From Arion vulgaris (lineage: Eukaryota; Mollusca; Gastropoda; Stylommatophora; Arionidae): 64,000 bases of DNA. The notes under the pieces are model-generated. The model was not told the DNA's origin. It was given only the letters and a program-made list of their open reading frames with translations, and made no database searches. The stretch is from assembly GCA_020796225.1 (NCBI GenBank), contig CM036762.1:17655286-17719285 (forward strand). Reading direction: 5' to 3'. How positions within the stretch are numbered: position 1 is the stretch's first letter; every line of letters starts with the position of its first letter. The translations under genes were made by a program, and so were the position numbers. This document shows, in pieces, positions 60,596 to 64,000 of the stretch.

Positions 60596-60734
60596 TCCAT
60601 TATTCAATTAACCCTTATCAAGTCAATTTAAGAACACGCAAAAACAGTAATTAGTTACATGTGTTTCTCATTCTTTCATAGAACCCCAACAATGCTTATG
60701 AGTAAGACGCTTTATTATTATTATTTTTTCATTG
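60596..60734. other. No feature; short (ATT)n tract at the end
   Basis: AT-rich; TTATTATTATT at about 60713-60727 is probably the tail of the minus LINE fragment that follows. Confidence 0.35.
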
Positions 60735-60840
60735 GTCTCTGTCTCTCATGAGACAGTAGATGTTGCGTCACCGTAGTTTATTCTGTGGTGAATCACAACT
60801 TCTGTTATTTCTATAATGGCTTAGTCTGGAGTGACAACTT
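60735..60840 (-). mobile_element. LINE 3' end fragment, same family as 39533-43633
   Basis: Reverse complement matches 43515-43620, i.e. the Cys/His C-terminus and stop: CTCATGAGACAGTAGATGTT corresponds to the bases around the family's stop codon, and GTGAATCACAAC follows as expected. Flanked by (ATT)n tracts on both sides. Confidence 0.85.
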
Positions 60841-61219
60841 ATTATTATTATTATTATTATTCCATCTATTTATTCTCTAATCCTGTTTTGTCTTTCAGCG
60901 CCAGGTCGAAAAAAGAGCCAATTCGAGCGAGCCTCTCTACGCACCTTTTCTTTATTTTTCTTCCCCAATCGGATTTGCCTCATAGAGTCACGTTAAAATA
61001 ACTCATATCCACTGTCCAATGCGAATTGTAGCAAAACCATCAATTCTACAGTAGGAAACTTTGCACCAACCTTAGAACTATACAGACAAAAATTTCTGAT
61101 GGAAGAAATTACTATAGGAACCTGGATTTTGTAATATAACGGTTTCCTTTGATGTTGGAGGCATATTTGGCGAGTCTGATACATAATTTTAGTTTTTACA
61201 GTAAATGCACGAATATGAC
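60841..61219. other. (ATT)n tract and unassigned sequence
   Basis: (ATT)n at 60841-60862. 60863-61206 has no supported gene; it joins smoothly with 61557 onward once the LINE insert 61220-61543 is removed. Confidence 0.4.
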
Positions 61220-61543
61220 TATCTCGAATCAAGAATTGCTTGCACGATGCCAACAAGAGAATATGGGCACTATCATCCGAAGACGACGCTGGAATGGATT
61301 GGACATGTGATGTGCATGGAGACTGGCTCCGACACGAAAACTGCACTGAGATGGACTCCAGAGGGTAGGCGAAAGCGTGGAAGACCCAAGACGACCTGGA
61401 GGAGAACGATAGAGCAAGAGCTGAAGGAAATGAATCATAGCTGGAACACAATACAGAGAAGGCCATGAACAGGGAAGAATGGTGTATGTTTGTTGCTGCC
61501 CTAAACGCCAGGGCGTAACAGGCTAAAGAGAGAGAGAGAGAGA
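61220..61543 (+). mobile_element. 5'-truncated LINE 3' end with perfect 13-bp target duplication
   Basis: GCACGAATATGAC occurs at 61207-61219 and 61544-61556. The 324-bp insert encodes an ORF2 C-terminus (LEWIGHVMCMETGSDTKTAL, RWTPEGRRKRGRPKTTWRRT) with a frameshift before FVAALNARA, and ends in (GA)n. The perfect duplication suggests a fairly recent insertion. Confidence 0.9.
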
Positions 61544-61640
61544 GCACGAATATGACATTTGATGTCAAGTCCCATGCAAAGGCGTATCATCCCAGCTTAT
61601 AAATTGGGGCCAATGTTGATATTTGCAATGGAGTCATGAA

Positions 61641-62419
61641 ATAAACAGGAAATGTAGACATAGTTGTATTATTGTTTTAAATAACTTACATTACAGTTAA
61701 AGTTAGCTTGCATGTCATAATGTCATCTCCCTTTCCGGTCCAGGCTTGGAACTGGCAATGGCGGAGCTACTTTAAGACGTTCTTTTCAAATCGCTACTTC
61801 TTCGGTACAATGGGCGTGTGTTAACATATGTGGTAGGGATGTATCACTATAATAAAATAGCTCTTTTCTCTGGTTCTTGTATACAGTGGTACAGATGACC
61901 CATATGTGCTTCTTTGCGGAAATGCGCGTATAGTATTAATCACACTTTTTATATTATAACTTCAAACTCATTAGAAATGATATATCAATGTCTGTTTTGA
62001 GAAATCAAAAATATGACCCAATAGCTTCCCCTTAATTTCGAAATACGCCTTTAATTAACCGACCGTGTCCTTCTAATGACGTCATTTATTCACCAAGATC
62101 AACGAGTCGCATTCGTGCACGGAAAATGCAAGAATTGTTAAAAAAACCACGGAAATCGTCCTGAATGTTGTTACTTTTGTCATCAATGTATTACATGGCT
62201 GTAGACATTAGTGTTCTTCAACTATGCCAATGGAGGCGTTAAATATATATAGCAAAAAGAATGAAACTTCGAGATAGTATGATTATTTGAATTGCAAAAA
62301 ATATTTTGTAGCCTCGGGAACATGTGTAGTTCACATGCAATTTTTCAAGTTATTTAATTAATCAAATGGTTACAAAGAAACACATTTTTATCTTTGGACA
62401 TGACAAGTTGAACGGACTA
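61641..62419. repeat. Duplicated block, copy 2 (paralogous to 5991-6760)
   Basis: See copy 1. Here the LINE starts right after GTTGAACGGACTA (about 62407-62419), whereas in copy 1 the receptor-flank sequence continues for 100 bp to the TA tract. Different junctions mean two independent LINE insertions. Confidence 0.8.
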
Positions 62420-63157
62420 CTGTTATCTATGAGGTCCACCTTTTGCGTGTCGATCTTTAGATTTGTATCTACTGTATCTGAGTAACATTGCTTTATGTGG
62501 CGCACTGTCTGTTGGTAATCTGCTTATGTAGCGCACTGTCTGTTGGTACTCTGCTTATGTGGCGTACTGCCTGTTGGTAATCTGCTTATGTGGCGCACTG
62601 TCTGTTGGTAATCTGCTTATGTAGCGCACTGCCTGTTGGTAATCTGCTTATGTGGCGCACTGTCTGTTGGTAATCTGCTTATGTGGCGTACTGCCTGTTG
62701 GTAATCTGCTTATGTGGCGCACTGTCTGTTGGTAATCTGCTTATGTAGCGCACTGCCTGTTGGTAATCTGCTTATGTGCACTGTCTGTTGGTAATCTGCT
62801 TATGTGCACTGTCTGTTGGTACTCTGCTTATGTGCGTACTTCCTGTTGGTAATCTGCTTATGTGGCCACTGTCTGTTGGTAATCTGCTTATGTGGCGCAC
62901 TGTCTGTTAGTAATCTGCTTATGTGGCGCACTGTCTGTTGGTAATCTGATTATGTGGCGCACTGTCTGTTGGTAATCTGCTTATGTGTCGCACTGCCTGT
63001 TGGTAATCTGCTTTATGTGGCGCACTGCCTGTTGGTAATCTTCTTATGTGGCTGACCCATTTAATTTGTTGCTTCTTGATGTCTTAATTTCTAAATCGGT
63101 CTCTTCTTGTTACTCCCAGCATTCTGCGTAGACACTTCATCTCTGTTGTTATTATTT
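62420..63157 (-). mobile_element. LINE ORF2 3' fragment, same family as 6921-8412, with internal array
   Basis: Minus-strand match to 7015-7270: TGTTATCTATGAGGTCCA at the left and CAGCATTCTGCGTAGACACT at the right. Most of its length is the 33-bp array; the coding sequence is otherwise 5'-truncated. Confidence 0.85.
62495..63050. repeat. 33-bp tandem array inside LINE coding DNA, about 17 copies
   Basis: The unit is TGTGGCGCACTGTCTGTTGG, TAATCTGCTTA, with TAGCGCAC, GGCGTACTGCC and shortened TGTGCAC variants. The relative at 7098-7130 has it once (GTGCACTGTCTGATGGTAAT). Confidence 0.95.
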
Positions 63158-63676
63158 GTGTTATAATGAATAACTTCCTCAAGTCCAGCATGTGTTTCAC
63201 GTCGTAGTTTATGTGGTAGCATAGCCTTTATTTTGTTATCAGTTTCCGCATTCTCAGAATTCCAAACAGAGAGAAAAGTGCTTTCCATGATTCCAGTATG
63301 ATCCACATAATAAGCTCTATCCGTATTCGGTTTCTGAGATTTATTGGTCTTATCCATTGAATTTAGAAATAAAAAAACATTTCTATAATTTTTGTTTCGA
63401 AAGCACGTTTTTATTTTGTATCTTATTTTATCTTATATCCTAGTCTGGGACTTGTATTTTGTCACAGTGTCAGATCTTACAAATATAATATTGCTAATAA
63501 GAAATGAAGAACATCTACTGACAACATCTCCTAGAACATACGTGGCAGAGCAACGTGAACTAAAGCTTTCCACATCGTTTCACCTGACAATAAGCTAGAT
63601 ATTGCATGTAAGGTGACTAGCTTACTTTTATGATCGCAAAAAAAGTATCTAAAGACAAAGGATTGACTTCATTGCG
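63158..63676. other. No firm gene; unassigned minus ORF
   Basis: A minus ORF from 63357 runs 88 codons, its last third inside the LINE. The first 60 residues (MDKTNKSQKPNTDRAYYVDH onward, with PHKLRRETHAGLEEV) have no motif I recognise; it might be a truncated TE or host exon. Confidence 0.25.
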
Positions 63677-63934
63677 CTTGATTTCCTACTTCAGCTAAAC
63701 CCTTCTCAGCAGAGATAAAACGCAATCTACAGAGAGTGTAACACAAAGCACGGAATTTGTAACTTGATTTCCTACTTCAGCTAAGCCCTTCTCAGCAGAG
63801 ATAAAACGCAATCTACAGAGAGTGTAACACAAAGCACGGAATTTGTAACTTGATTTCCTACTTCAGCTAAGCCCTTCTCAGCAGAGATAAAACGCAATCT
63901 ACAGAGAGTGTAACACAAAGCACGGAATTTGTAA
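63677..63934 (+). repeat. 86-bp tandem repeat, 3 copies
   Basis: The unit starts CTTGATTTCCTACTTCAGCT; starts at 63677, 63763 and 63849. Copies 2 and 3 are identical; copy 1 differs by one base (AAACCC for AAGCCC). Very recent, or an assembly effect. Confidence 0.97.
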
Positions 63935-64000
63935 CTTGGGCAAGTCTCAGACACTGGAACGAGTTCCAGAATTAGGCGTTAAGTTTGGATATGCAAGACA

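Overview
The window looks like animal nuclear DNA, most likely from a mollusc and probably a gastropod (inference). It is AT-rich and gene-poor, packed with tandem repeats and broken non-LTR retrotransposons (LINEs), and carries tRNA-derived SINEs. The only recognisable host genes are single-exon rhodopsin-type receptors with an E-R-C motif followed by C-V-V and PFKVK-x-IF. That pattern resembles the 'chemosensory receptor' GPCRs annotated in Aplysia, Biomphalaria and sacoglossan slugs. Nothing looks bacterial: there are no operons, no Shine-Dalgarno pattern and no CRISPR array.

Layout. 1-790 is a partial frameshifted coiled-coil ORF. 3.0-3.5 kb is a 53-55 bp tandem repeat. 4.0-4.8 kb is a MITE-like element. 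6.0-6.9 kb is a duplicated block seen again at 61.6-62.4 kb. 6.9-8.4 kb is a LINE fragment. Receptor A (8.8-9.9 kb, minus) has one frameshift. 12.3-17.35 kb is a set of arrays, mainly about 51 copies of an 89-bp unit, in the 3' flank of receptor B (17.5-18.6 kb, minus, broken). 19-22 kb holds LINE and SINE fragments. Receptor D (27.7-28.8 kb, plus) is the only intact gene. Its 3' side carries a LINE holding an 84-bp, 7.4-kb array and a 1.08-kb GC-rich insert (28.8-39.3 kb), then a second LINE (39.5-43.6 kb) and a third fragment. Then come a 44-bp array, a SINE and an inverted-repeat element. Receptor C (49.0-50.1 kb, minus) and receptor E (56.5-57.9 kb, plus) are both broken, with a LINE and a MITE between them. 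The right end has minisatellites, LINE scraps and the duplicated block.

How it fits together. A, B and C are paralogues with matching 5' and 3' flanks. D and E are a second paralogous pair with matching flanks. B-D and C-E are both divergent pairs (minus gene left, plus gene right), so the region reads as a tandemly duplicated two-receptor unit that has since decayed. Several TE insertions sit in one duplicate and have a visible empty site in the other, so they came after the duplication. In three places a sequence that is single-copy in one paralogue has become a long tandem array in the other. The clearest are an 89-bp receptor 3'-flank segment and 28 codons of a LINE ORF. I found no convincing new enzymatic or defence system. 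The notable biology is this birth of satellites inside a decaying chemoreceptor cluster.
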